Positions 1-5,127 of a stretch of DNA of 5,127 nt are shown here, one piece after another (position 1 is the stretch's first letter; the number at the start of each line of letters is the position of its first letter). The notes beneath the pieces are model-generated. The model did not search any database, was not told the origin of the DNA, and was given only the letters and a program-made list of their open reading frames with translations. This stretch comes from Burkholderiaceae bacterium (GTDB taxonomy: Bacteria > Pseudomonadota > Gammaproteobacteria > Burkholderiales > Burkholderiaceae): positions 1-5,127 of the forward strand of contig JALORV010000098.1 in the NCBI GenBank assembly GCA_025458735.1, written 5' to 3'. The translations under genes and the position numbers were made by a program.

Positions 1-239
1 AGCACGACCCGGTTGTCGGCGATGCCGGCGCCTTTCAGCGCCCCCTGCACGGCCAGCGCGCGGTTCTTCGCCAGTTCCTGGTTGGCCGCCGTGTCGCCCG
101 TGGCCGAGTGGTAGCCGGAGATCGTCGCGCGCGACTTCGGGTCGGTCTTGAGCTTGGCTATCAGGGTTTCAAGCGCCTGCGGCGTCGCCGCGTGCAGGTC
201 GAACGACCCCACCGCGAAGAAGATGATGACCAGGTCGCC
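1..239 (-). other. OmpA/MotB-like domain fused to the C-terminus of PufC (partial)
   Basis: This covers PufC residues 351 to at least 429, truncated by the window. The pattern resembles the OmpA C-terminal fold: a hydrophobic strand (LVIIFFAVGSFDL), a helix with LETLIAKLKTDP, a strand with ATISGYHSATGD (about 388-399), then an LAKNRALAVQGAL helix (Arg410) and GIADNRV. Classical family members carry GHTD...G and LSxxRA motifs, where Asp and Arg contact diaminopimelate of peptidoglycan. Here the Arg equivalent is kept, but the TD pair reads HS, so ordinary peptidoglycan binding is uncertain. The reading frame is continuous with the heme domain and shows no stop or frameshift. The domain call rests on pattern resemblance, not a profile search. 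Confidence 0.75.
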
Positions 240-1289
240 CTGCACCACCGGCTCCGGCGTCGGTATCGCCACCACCGCCGGCGCGACCTTCGCCAGCGCC
301 GGGTAGTCCTTCAGCATCTGCGCACCGGCGACCGGCTTGAACAGGCCCTGGTGGCAGGTGGCGCAGTTGGCCTTGGGGGCATCACCCAGCGGTCCCAGAC
401 GCTGCGCGGGATAGGTCGAGCCCAGCGGCGTCAGGTAGTTGACGTTGAGGTCACGCACCATGTCGATGCCGTGATAGGCGGTGACCCGCTGCGTCGGCCC
501 TTCCCATGACTGGAACGAGCGCGTGTTGTGGCAGTAGGTGCAGTTGACGCCCAGCGCGTCGGAGAAGTGGTGCATCAGCCCGTAGGTCCATTCCGCGTGC
601 ATGATGCCGCCGACGGTCTTCGGGTTCGGCAGCGCGCCGTCGGATTGCACGCGGATCTGCCGCTTCTCCAGCAGCAGCGGCGTGAACGGATCGTAGGGCA
701 GTGAGGTCAGGCCGACCGAGACACCCGGCATGTTCTGTCCGGCACGGCCGCGCGTCAGGCCGGCCGCCTGCGGCCCGCCCGGGTTCGCGAACCAGATGTT
801 GGCCGGCACCGGCTGGCCGCGATGGCAGGTCCAGCAGGTGACGCCGGTCTCGCCGACGTGATTGGTCCAGTCCTGGTTGATGTGCCGGTTCATCTGCAGC
901 ATCCGGCGCGCGACGGCCTTGGTGTACAGCCCGTCGACCTCGAAGTTGCCTTCCGCGTGGCAGTAGTTGCAGCCCTGCTCGGGCGAGACCCACGCGGTCA
1001 TCGCCACCATCAGGCGCGTGAAGGCGCCGACGTCGAGATCGGTCAGCACCTGGACGTTCTTGTAGATGTCCTTGGCCAGCGGACCGCCCGCCGGCACCGG
1101 CGGCGTCACCTCGGGCGCGGCATTGCGCTCGAGCACCACCGCCTGCGTACGCGGATTGAAGACCTGCACCATGCCCGTGCCGCGGTAGCCGCGCTGGATC
1201 GACTCCACCGGCGGTCGCTCACAGGCAGCCAGCAGCAGGACTGCAGACATGGCCAGCACCGCCGGCCCCGGACGCATCCAATGGTTCAT
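1..1289 (-). CDS. pufC: Photosynthetic reaction-centre tetraheme cytochrome c subunit with a C-terminal OmpA-like domain (3' end outside window)
   Basis: Reduces the photo-oxidised special pair of the reaction centre from the periplasmic side. 429 complete codons are visible and the frame is still open at the window edge. Residues 1-23 form a lipoprotein signal with lipobox LAAC, so Cys23 is the likely acylated anchor. Four heme sites are present: CNYCH 107-111, CWTCH 152-156, CTYCH 250-254 and CATCH 309-313. Axial ligands fall at the spacings known from Blastochloris viridis: Met94, Met130 and Met239 for hemes 1-3, and His144 for bis-His heme 4. Typical PufC proteins end about 20 residues after the last heme, near the DYPAL motif (328-332 here). 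This one continues through a Pro-rich linker (333-350) into an OmpA/MotB-like domain from about 351. The ATG overlaps the preceding stop as ATGA and has AGGAGG 7 nt upstream. The cytochrome assignment is very secure; the extension's role is unknown. Confidence 0.96.
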   Translation of the reverse strand, partial: MNHWMRPGPAVLAMSAVLLLAACERPPVESIQRGYRGTGMVQVFNPRTQAVVLERNAAPEVTPPVPAGGPLAKDIYKNVQVLTDLDVGAFTRLMVAMTAWVSPEQGCNYCHAEGNFEVDGLYTKAVARRMLQMNRHINQDWTNHVGETGVTCWTCHRGQPVPANIWFANPGGPQAAGLTRGRAGQNMPGVSVGLTSLPYDPFTPLLLEKRQIRVQSDGALPNPKTVGGIMHAEWTYGLMHHFSDALGVNCTYCHNTRSFQSWEGPTQRVTAYHGIDMVRDLNVNYLTPLGSTYPAQRLGPLGDAPKANCATCHQGLFKPVAGAQMLKDYPALAKVAPAVVAIPTPEPVVQGDLVIIFFAVGSFDLHAATPQALETLIAKLKTDPKSRATISGYHSATGDTAANQELAKNRALAVQGALKGAGIADNRVV

Positions 1290-1483
1290 GACTGCTCCTC
1301 CTGCTGCGCAGCGTGACGCGCGGCGCCTGCGAGATCGCGGATTAACGGTGCAGAGCCGGCGGGCGCCGTCGAGCGCGGCTGCGCCCCGGTCGGGACCTTC
1401 TCGACAAGGACTTCCGTCATGACTGCCGCCCCGGCGGCGGCCACGACGGCAAGACCGGCAACCAGCAAAACGATGGACTTCAC
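1286..1483 (-). CDS. Small single-pass membrane protein encoded between pufM and pufC (orf65)
   Basis: I do not recognise this 65-residue product. It starts with GTG, which shares 4 nt (GTGA) with the pufM stop, and ends in TGA, which shares 4 nt (ATGA) with the pufC start. It thus fills the pufM-pufC interval exactly and is probably translationally coupled at both ends. The N-terminus ([18 protein letters not shown], continuing to about residue 23) is a convincing transmembrane helix after a single Lys. The rest is Pro/Ala-rich and polar, with a possible amphipathic helix near residues 47-60 ([14 protein letters not shown]). About 77% of its codons end in G or C, compatible with coding. In typical operons pufC directly follows pufM. 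Rhodobacter places pufX here, but I see no PufX similarity. There is no strong ribosome site of its own. It could be a new RC-LH1 accessory subunit or assembly factor, or possibly a non-functional coupling ORF. Confidence 0.65.
   Translation of the reverse strand: MKSIVLLVAGLAVVAAAGAAVMTEVLVEKVPTGAQPRSTAPAGSAPLIRDLAGAARHAAQQEEQS
1297..1302 (-). promoter_or_regulatory. Ribosome binding site of pufC
   Basis: AGGAGG lies 7 nt before the pufC ATG, inside the last codons of the 65-residue ORF. It fixes the pufC start at 1289 and shows that pufC can be initiated on its own as well as by coupling through the ATGA overlap. Confidence 0.85.
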
Positions 1484-2448
1484 TTCACCACCGAGGCGGG
1501 ATCGACCACGGTCGGGAACACGTCCGGATACGGTGGCGCGACGCCGTGCTTGACGGCCCACAGGTACCAGTTGTCGACCACCGTGCCGGTCAGCAGGATG
1601 CCGATGCCGCCGGTGAGCGTCGTCAGGACCGCGAACCACCAGGCCCAGCGATGGATCGACTCCATCGTCGCGTTGAAGCCCATGGTCCAGCGCCAGAAGA
1701 GCGCCGCGCGCTCCGATGCCGTGCCGCGGTCGACCACCTGCTCGATCTCGCGCTCGCCACCGAAGCGGCTGACCGCCAGGATCGTGCCGGCGTGCATCGC
1801 GAACAGCAGCGTCGAGCCGTACAGGAAGGCGATCGACAGCGCGTGGAACGGGTTATAGAAGAGGTTGCCATAGCGCAGCGAGAACGCCGCGGTCCAGTCG
1901 AGGTGCGGAAAGATGCCGAAGGGCACCGCTTCGGACCACGATCCCATCAGCACCGGCCGGATGAAGCCCAGCACCAGGTAGAGCCAGATTGCCGACAGGA
2001 ACGCCCAGGCCACGTGCGTGCCCAGACCCAGCGCGCGGGCGCGCCGGTAGGTGCGTACCCACCACAGCATGATCGAGGCGGTGAGGAAGAAGCCCGCCAT
2101 CAGCCACCAGCCGCCTTCGTTGAGCGGCGGGATGCTCAGGCCGTGCTGCGGGCCCGGCGGCTCGAGTGCGAGCCAGGGCAGCTGCCGCACGAACTGCACC
2201 GGATCCCAGTTCACCGACGCCCACATGTTGAGGCCGATGATCTCGATGGCGATGATGCCGCAGACGATCGAAGCGAGGCCGGTGAAGCCCAGATAAAAGG
2301 GCCCGATCTGCGCATCGCCGAACTTGCCGAGCCAGTACGAGAACCAGGTGTCCTTGCCGCGGGTCCACGGGCCGGCGTCGATGGCCACGCCCATGTGCGG
2401 CGCGCTGCGAACCTGCACGCGCGTGAAGATGTTCTGATATTCAGCCAT
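1480..2448 (-). CDS. pufM: Photosynthetic reaction-centre M subunit
   Basis: With PufL, this forms the membrane core of the type-II reaction centre that passes electrons from the special pair to quinone QA. It is 322 residues, with five transmembrane helices at about 53-77, 110-138, 143-167, 198-225 and 260-285. Cofactor ligands sit at canonical numbers: His182 (accessory bacteriochlorophyll), His202 (special pair), and His219, Glu234 and His266 (non-heme iron). Tyr210, Phe197 and Trp252 (QA pocket) are also present. The C-terminus is longer than in Rhodobacter, as usual in species whose reaction centre docks a tetraheme PufC. The start follows the pufL stop by 12 nt, with a GGAG ribosome site at about 2456-2459. 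The stop overlaps the next GTG start by 4 nt. Confidence 0.99.
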   Translation of the reverse strand: MAEYQNIFTRVQVRSAPHMGVAIDAGPWTRGKDTWFSYWLGKFGDAQIGPFYLGFTGLASIVCGIIAIEIIGLNMWASVNWDPVQFVRQLPWLALEPPGPQHGLSIPPLNEGGWWLMAGFFLTASIMLWWVRTYRRARALGLGTHVAWAFLSAIWLYLVLGFIRPVLMGSWSEAVPFGIFPHLDWTAAFSLRYGNLFYNPFHALSIAFLYGSTLLFAMHAGTILAVSRFGGEREIEQVVDRGTASERAALFWRWTMGFNATMESIHRWAWWFAVLTTLTGGIGILLTGTVVDNWYLWAVKHGVAPPYPDVFPTVVDPASVVK

Positions 2449-2460
2449 GGTTGGTCTCCG

Positions 2461-3288
2461 TCACTGGCTCCAGATCGGCAGCTTCAGCCACCAGCCCCAC
2501 CACTCGGGCCAGCCGCGCGTCCAGAAAGGTCCGCTGATGACGATGCACACCGCGCTCCAGAACCCGGCCGACAGCGCCAGGAACAGGCCCAGGCGGTGGA
2601 TGCCGAGCGAGCCGATCGAGTAGCCGATGATGTCGCGGAAGTAGGCGTTCTCGTGCTCCGGCGCCTTCACACGCTCGCCCTTCTTCGGGTTGGTGGCCGA
2701 CAGGATCAGCGAGCCGTGCAGCGACAGCGCGAAGGTCGTGGTGAAGAAGAAGCTCACCGCGATCATGTGCGCCGGGTTGTAGTGGAAGTTCAGGTACTGG
2801 TAGCCGACGTTCGACACCCAGTCGAGGTGGCTGAAGATGCCGTACGGGAAGCCGTGGCCCCAGGCACCCATCAGCAGCGGCCGGATCACCACCAGCGTGA
2901 CGTAGGCGAAGATCGCCACGCCGAAGGCGAACGGCACGTGGTAGCCGATGCCGAGCTTGCGGCAGATCTCCACCTCGCGCAGCGCCCACGAGACGAAGGC
3001 ACCGATCGCGCAGACCGTGATGATCTGCCACAGCCCGCCTTCGAGTAGCGGGGCAAGCCCGAGCCCGTAGCTCAGGTCCGGCGGCGCGATACTGATGCGC
3101 CACAGGTTCCAGGTCGGTCCCATGGCTGCGCCGTAGATGATCAGCGCGGTGCCGAGGACCGAGAAGAATATTGTCGTGACGCCGAAGAAGCCGACGTAGA
3201 ACGGCCCCACCCAGAAGTCGAACAGATCCCCGCCCAGCAGCGTTCCGCCGCGGACCCGGTACTTTCTTTCGAAGCTAAGCATGGCCAT
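2461..3288 (-). CDS. pufL: Photosynthetic reaction-centre L subunit
   Basis: This is the reaction-centre subunit carrying the active electron-transfer branch and the QB site. It is 275 residues from the chosen start, with five helices at about 33-55, 84-111, 116-140, 171-199 and 226-250. Counting the initiator Met, the ligands are His154 (accessory bacteriochlorophyll), His169, His174 (special pair), and His191 and His231 (iron). After Met removal these become 153, 168, 173, 190 and 230, exactly the Rhodobacter numbering. An in-frame ATG three codons upstream (3297) abuts the AGGAG ribosome site with no spacer. The ATG at 3288 has a 9-nt spacer and gives the standard [16 protein letters not shown]-terminus, so I chose it. 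The gene follows pufA after about 110 nt containing hairpins. Confidence 0.99.
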   Translation of the reverse strand: MAMLSFERKYRVRGGTLLGGDLFDFWVGPFYVGFFGVTTIFFSVLGTALIIYGAAMGPTWNLWRISIAPPDLSYGLGLAPLLEGGLWQIITVCAIGAFVSWALREVEICRKLGIGYHVPFAFGVAIFAYVTLVVIRPLLMGAWGHGFPYGIFSHLDWVSNVGYQYLNFHYNPAHMIAVSFFFTTTFALSLHGSLILSATNPKKGERVKAPEHENAYFRDIIGYSIGSLGIHRLGLFLALSAGFWSAVCIVISGPFWTRGWPEWWGWWLKLPIWSQ

Positions 3289-3297
3289 TGCCGTCAT

Positions 3298-3302
3298 CTC
3301 CT
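3298..3302 (-). promoter_or_regulatory. Ribosome binding site that decides the pufL start
   Basis: AGGAG is directly adjacent to the first candidate ATG (3297), too close to serve it. It is 9 nt from the ATG at 3288, which is therefore preferred. A third ATG at 3282 would have a 15-nt spacer. Confidence 0.75.
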
Positions 3303-3318
3303 CTCACAGGCTGCCCAC

Positions 3319-3338
3319 TGCCGGCGCGGACGCCGGCA
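3319..3338 (-). promoter_or_regulatory. Strong intercistronic hairpin between pufA and pufL
   Basis: On the transcript this is a perfect 8-bp stem (TGCCGGCG/CGCCGGCA) closed by a UCCG loop, a UNCG-type tetraloop. No U-tract follows, so it is not a classical terminator. In Rhodobacter, hairpins between pufA and pufL protect the upstream pufBA message from 3' exonucleases and so raise LH1 over reaction-centre expression. The same role is inferred here from position and structure. Confidence 0.7.
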
Positions 3339-3355
3339 TCCAGGCGTGTGTCGCA

Positions 3356-3376
3356 GGCGGGTTATCACGCCCCGCC
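3356..3376 (-). promoter_or_regulatory. Second inverted repeat between pufA and pufL
   Basis: GGCGGG and CCCGCC form a 6-bp all-GC stem around a 9-nt loop, about 25 nt after the pufA stop and upstream of the stronger hairpin. It probably belongs to the same mRNA-stability element. It is weaker than its neighbour and chance is possible in GC-rich DNA. Confidence 0.45.
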
Positions 3377-3399
3377 CGCGGCACAAGCGCTTGGTCCTG

Positions 3400-3585
3400 C
3401 TACTTCTGCGGCGGCGGAACCGGCGCCATCTGCGTTGCCATCGGCTTGGCCTTTGCGCCTTCGATCCAGTTGTACTTGTTGGTACTGAGCAGGATGAAGT
3501 GAATCAAAAGGGCCAGCGCGAACAGGAACGTGAACAGCGCGATCAGCGTCCGACGCGGGTCAAACAAGAGCCAGATTCGCCACAT
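3400..3585 (-). CDS. pufA: Light-harvesting 1 (core antenna) alpha subunit
   Basis: Alpha polypeptide of the LH1 ring around the reaction centre; it binds bacteriochlorophyll and carotenoid as a heterodimer with PufB. It is 61 residues. The N-terminus [12 protein letters not shown] is the classic LH1-alpha start, followed by one transmembrane helix (about 13-33). His29 is the bacteriochlorophyll ligand, and Trp40, 11 residues later in the YNW motif, is the usual hydrogen-bonding residue of B870-type LH1. The C-terminal tail is Pro/Lys-rich. AGGAGG at 3595-3600 gives a 9-nt spacer to the ATG. The gene begins 18 nt after the stop of the extra 74-residue gene, so alpha and beta are not adjacent here as they normally are. 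Confidence 0.98.
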   Translation of the reverse strand: MWRIWLLFDPRRTLIALFTFLFALALLIHFILLSTNKYNWIEGAKAKPMATQMAPVPPPQK

Positions 3586-3603
3586 GAGGTGTGTCCTCCT
3601 CGA

Positions 3604-3828
3604 TCAGGTTAGGTGAGACATGAAGCTGTAGACGGCATGCTTCACGCTCGACAACAACGACGCATCGCCTTCGGCGCCAGGAAACCACTGACGCCACGGC
3701 AGCCCCGCCATTCCGGCGGCCATGGCGACCGCGAGAAAGACGGTAAAACTCACCAGAAAAATGACGAAGAACCCCGCGGACGGTGCCTCCGGCGCTTCCC
3801 TGAGCAGGTCTCGATGGGTGTGTGACAT
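3604..3828 (-). CDS. PufB-like single-pass membrane protein lacking the pigment-binding histidine, between pufB and pufA (orf74)
   Basis: I do not recognise this 74-residue product as a named Puf protein. It has a good ribosome site (AAGGAG at 3835-3840, 6-nt spacer), lies 22 nt after pufB and 18 nt before pufA, and so is firmly in the operon. It has a polar N-terminus (1-18), one transmembrane helix (about 20-43) and a periplasmic tail (44-74) with WRQWFPGAEG and AVYSFMSHL. Residues 20-48 line up with PufB at identical numbering without a gap: Phe20, Phe24, Ser27, Phe28, Phe31, Ala35, Ala38, Trp45, Arg46 and Trp48 are shared. The bacteriochlorophyll ligand His39 of PufB is Gly39 here, and conserved His21 is Phe21. 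It therefore looks like a diverged, probably pigment-free beta-type polypeptide with a 25-residue extension. A convergent small RC-LH1 accessory protein is the alternative. Confidence 0.88.
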   Translation of the reverse strand: MSHTHRDLLREAPEAPSAGFFVIFLVSFTVFLAVAMAAGMAGLPWRQWFPGAEGDASLLSSVKHAVYSFMSHLT

Positions 3829-3850
3829 CGGTAGCTCCTTTTGCCTTCGG

Positions 3851-4000
3851 TTACAGCCAGGGGCGCCAGCTCCAGGCCAGTACGTGGGCGATGATGGCGA
3901 TGACGGTGAAGCCGATGAAGCTCGTCATGAAGACGCTGTGAAACTCCCTCGCTTCGTTCTCCGTCAGGCCTGACAACGAGCCTTTCCTATCGTCAGCCAT
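3851..4000 (-). CDS. pufB: Light-harvesting 1 (core antenna) beta subunit
   Basis: Beta polypeptide of the LH1 ring; it pairs with PufA and binds bacteriochlorophyll in the inner membrane. It is 49 residues, too short for many ORF cut-offs. The N-terminus has the typical [14 protein letters not shown] motif, followed by one transmembrane helix (about 22-43). His39 is the bacteriochlorophyll ligand, His21 the second conserved beta histidine, and the C-terminus ends AWSWRPWL as in many LH1 betas. AGGAGG lies 10 nt before the ATG. Upstream is a GC-rich hairpin region after bchZ; downstream the next gene starts after 22 nt. Confidence 0.98.
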   Translation of the reverse strand: MADDRKGSLSGLTENEAREFHSVFMTSFIGFTVIAIIAHVLAWSWRPWL

Positions 4001-4010
4001 ATGGGTGGGT

Positions 4011-4016
4011 CCTCCT
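4011..4016 (-). promoter_or_regulatory. Ribosome binding site of pufB
   Basis: AGGAGG lies 10 nt upstream of the pufB ATG. It overlaps the TAG stop (4015-4017) of the small ORF that follows bchZ, so ribosomes ending that ORF would stop on the pufB initiation site. Confidence 0.85.
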
Positions 4017-4155
4017 AGAAGGTCGTAGGCTGTCTGCCGCGCCCACCCCGCGCGGCTGGGGTCGTCATGGGCAGGCCATGTCGAGCCGTGCGCCCGGCAT
4101 GCCGGGCAATCTGCGGGCGGGTCATCGCGGCAATCGCGGCGGTCGCGCCCTTCAT
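4015..4155 (-). CDS. Possible 46-residue ORF between bchZ and pufB (doubtful)
   Basis: No family is recognised. Its ATG overlaps the bchZ stop as ATGA, an AAGGA-type ribosome site lies about 6 nt upstream (within 4161-4166), and its TAG overlaps the pufB ribosome site. That arrangement would couple bchZ, this ORF and pufB. The product is Arg- and Ala-rich with no transmembrane helix, so it is not PufQ, which occupies this slot in Rhodobacter. The stretch also holds two strong inverted repeats that could by themselves explain the sequence. It may be a translated leader, a real small protein or a chance open frame. Confidence 0.3.
   Translation of the reverse strand: MKGATAAIAAMTRPQIARHAGRTARHGLPMTTPAARGGRGRQPTTF
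4036..4056 (-). promoter_or_regulatory. GC-rich hairpin just upstream of pufB
   Basis: GCCGCGC and GCGCGGC form a 7-bp all-GC stem around a 7-nt loop, ending about 19 nt before the pufB ribosome site. In Rhodobacter, 5' hairpins ahead of pufB slow decay of the pufBA message. A similar stabilising or processing role is inferred here. There is no U-tract, so a terminator is unlikely. Confidence 0.5.
4092..4107. repeat. Perfect 16-bp palindrome between bchZ and pufB
   Basis: GCCCGGCATGCCGGGC is its own reverse complement. As RNA it folds into a 6-bp GC stem with a CAUG loop. As DNA it could be a dimeric protein site. It lies inside the doubtful 46-residue ORF. With the hairpin at 4036-4056 it makes the bchZ-pufB region strongly structured. 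Confidence 0.5.
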
Positions 4156-5127
4156 GCGGGTTCCTTCAGCGCTGCCGCGCGCGACACGCGCTCGACAGTG
4201 ACGCGTGCTTCGCCGGCGGCGCGCGCCGCGGCCTCGGCACGGTCGCGCAGGCGCTTGGCGGCGGAGATTCGGACCAGCACCGGTTCCTTCTCCAGCAGTT
4301 CGTCGAGCAGCTGCTGCGCGGCCTCGTCCCATGGCGTCATGTCCGCGCGCGCTCCGGCGCGGGCCGGGGTGGCATCGATGCGATCCATGTCGGACGCCAG
4401 CGGCAGGATGTGGAACAGCGCGTCGAACAGCGCGTTGCACACTTCCTGCACCAGGTAAGTGGCGCCGGCATAGCCCATGAACGGCGTGCCGGTCGCGCGC
4501 CGGATGACCGCGCCCGGGAACGAGGCCGGGATGTAGCTGGCACGACCGCCGGCCTCGGCCAGGTACATGCGTTCGTTGATCGAGCCGAACAGCACCAGCG
4601 GGGTCTTCGTGCGCACCGCCTCGCGCACCGCCGCGTTGTCAGGCTTCAGGCCGGCGCTGCGCGCGAACGAGAAGCTGCACGGCAATCCCAGTTCCGTCTC
4701 GAGGAAGTGCCGGATGCCGCGCGCGTAGGTTTCGGTGGCGACGACGGCAAAGCTCGCGGTGCCGAAGAAGTCCTGCGTGACCGAGCGCCACAGGTCCCAC
4801 AGCGGCTTGATCGTCGTGTGCTTCTCGCGCTCGATGAACGGTTCCGGATCGAGGCCGACGTCGGCGTCGGCGAGCTTCTGCACGTCAGCCAGGTGGCTGC
4901 CGAGCGGGAACACCATGTTGATCTCGGCGCCGATGCCTTCGACCAGGCGCCTGATCTCGGCCAGGTCGCTCGGCATGTTGAAGGTGCCGTAGATCGGGCC
5001 GATGATGTTGACGCGGGGCTTCTCGCCGTCCTTGCGCTTGCGCTCCGGGATCTTGCGCAGGCCGTATTCGCTCCACAGCCAGAAGAGCGCGCGGTCGGCG
5101 CTCTGCCACTGGTCTTCGTCGATCGTG
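4152..5127 (-). CDS. bchZ: Chlorophyllide a reductase subunit Z, C-terminal two-thirds, with an apparent internal deletion (5' end outside window)
   Basis: BchZ pairs with BchY as the nitrogenase-like catalytic component of chlorophyllide a reductase, which takes electrons from BchX and reduces ring B on the way to bacteriochlorophyll a. 324 residues are visible. Family hallmarks run in order: [104 protein letters not shown] and [16 protein letters not shown]. Between LADADV and GLDPEPF (junction near 4856/4857), BchZ proteins I recall carry about 40 more residues, including a YREFG motif and a QAPIG...ST..FLR motif. Here they are absent and the frame stays intact. The stop overlaps a following ATG (ATGA). 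The placement directly before pufB is the usual purple-bacterial arrangement. Identity is secure; activity is doubtful if the deletion is real. Confidence 0.96.
   Translation of the reverse strand, partial: TIDEDQWQSADRALFWLWSEYGLRKIPERKRKDGEKPRVNIIGPIYGTFNMPSDLAEIRRLVEGIGAEINMVFPLGSHLADVQKLADADVGLDPEPFIEREKHTTIKPLWDLWRSVTQDFFGTASFAVVATETYARGIRHFLETELGLPCSFSFARSAGLKPDNAAVREAVRTKTPLVLFGSINERMYLAEAGGRASYIPASFPGAVIRRATGTPFMGYAGATYLVQEVCNALFDALFHILPLASDMDRIDATPARAGARADMTPWDEAAQQLLDELLEKEPVLVRISAAKRLRDRAEAAARAAGEARVTVERVSRAAALKEPA

Noticed and set aside
108..1316. Open frames on both strands over pufC, including a minus-strand frame 451-993
   Set aside because: The tetraheme frame is open from 1289 to the window edge with all heme motifs; the others have no recognisable features and are out-of-frame shadows.
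1286..1483. The 65-residue ORF as an N-terminal extension or frameshifted part of PufC
   Set aside because: PufC has its own AGGAGG, ATG and complete lipoprotein signal, and the ORF ends in a stop that overlaps that ATG in another frame.
1546..3048. A 500-codon open frame on the plus strand, antisense to pufM and pufL
   Set aside because: It lies opposite two certain genes. Its product is a low-complexity Arg/Asp/Glu/Ala-rich string with no domain, as GC-rich codon use on the other strand produces.
3319..3338. Rho-independent terminator after pufA
   Set aside because: The stem is strong but no U-run follows and pufL continues downstream, so an mRNA-stability hairpin fits better.
3604..3828. 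The 74-residue protein as PufQ or PufX
   Set aside because: Its length matches PufQ, but neither the position between pufB and pufA nor the sequence does. Its only visible resemblance is to PufB.
4015..4155. pufQ between bchZ and pufB
   Set aside because: The only ORF there is 46 residues, Arg-rich and without a transmembrane helix, unlike PufQ.
4001..4155. PpsR/CrtJ-type sites (TGT-N12-ACA) or an obvious sigma-70 promoter before pufB
   Set aside because: No such palindrome or convincing -35/-10 pair was seen. Promoters for puf may lie upstream in the bch genes, outside the window.

Overview
The window is part of the photosynthesis gene cluster of a purple (anoxygenic, bacteriochlorophyll-a type) proteobacterium. 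Every gene reads on the minus strand. In transcription order, from high to low coordinates, they are: the 3' part of bchZ (chlorophyllide a reductase), a doubtful 46-codon ORF, pufB (LH1 beta), an extra 74-residue membrane-protein gene, pufA (LH1 alpha), pufL and pufM (reaction-centre subunits), an extra 65-residue membrane-protein ORF, and pufC (tetraheme reaction-centre cytochrome). pufC runs off the low-coordinate edge. The frame is bchZ-pufB-A-L-M-C. The high GC content, the tetraheme lipoprotein PufC and PufL/PufM sequences that look most like beta/gammaproteobacterial ones suggest a phototrophic beta- or gammaproteobacterium. The genus cannot be read from this window.

How the genes work together: BchZ belongs to the enzyme that reduces chlorophyllide a on the way to bacteriochlorophyll a. 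PufB and PufA bind that pigment in the LH1 ring. PufL and PufM form the type-II quinone-reducing reaction-centre core, with all expected cofactor ligands present. PufC, anchored as a lipoprotein on the periplasmic face, re-reduces the photo-oxidised special pair. Spacing is tight throughout: 4-nt overlaps at bchZ/orf46, pufM/orf65 and orf65/pufC, and 12 to 22 nt between most other genes. The exceptions are the roughly 110-nt pufA-pufL gap and the roughly 150-nt bchZ-pufB stretch. Both carry strong inverted repeats, as expected of a puf transcript whose segments differ in stability.

Four things depart from the textbook operon. (1) A 74-residue protein sits between pufB and pufA. It aligns without gaps to PufB, but both conserved histidines are replaced and it has a C-terminal extension. 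(2) A 65-residue single-helix ORF is wedged between pufM and pufC with 4-nt overlaps at both ends, the operon position held by pufX in Rhodobacter. (3) PufC continues past its fourth heme through a proline-rich linker into an OmpA/MotB-like domain. (4) BchZ appears to lack an internal segment of about 40 residues, deleted in frame. The first three together suggest an RC-LH1 complex with unusual accessory parts. The fourth is either a real variant or an assembly artefact.

There is no gene-free stretch longer than about 300 bases. I found no RNA gene, mobile element, CRISPR array or terminator.
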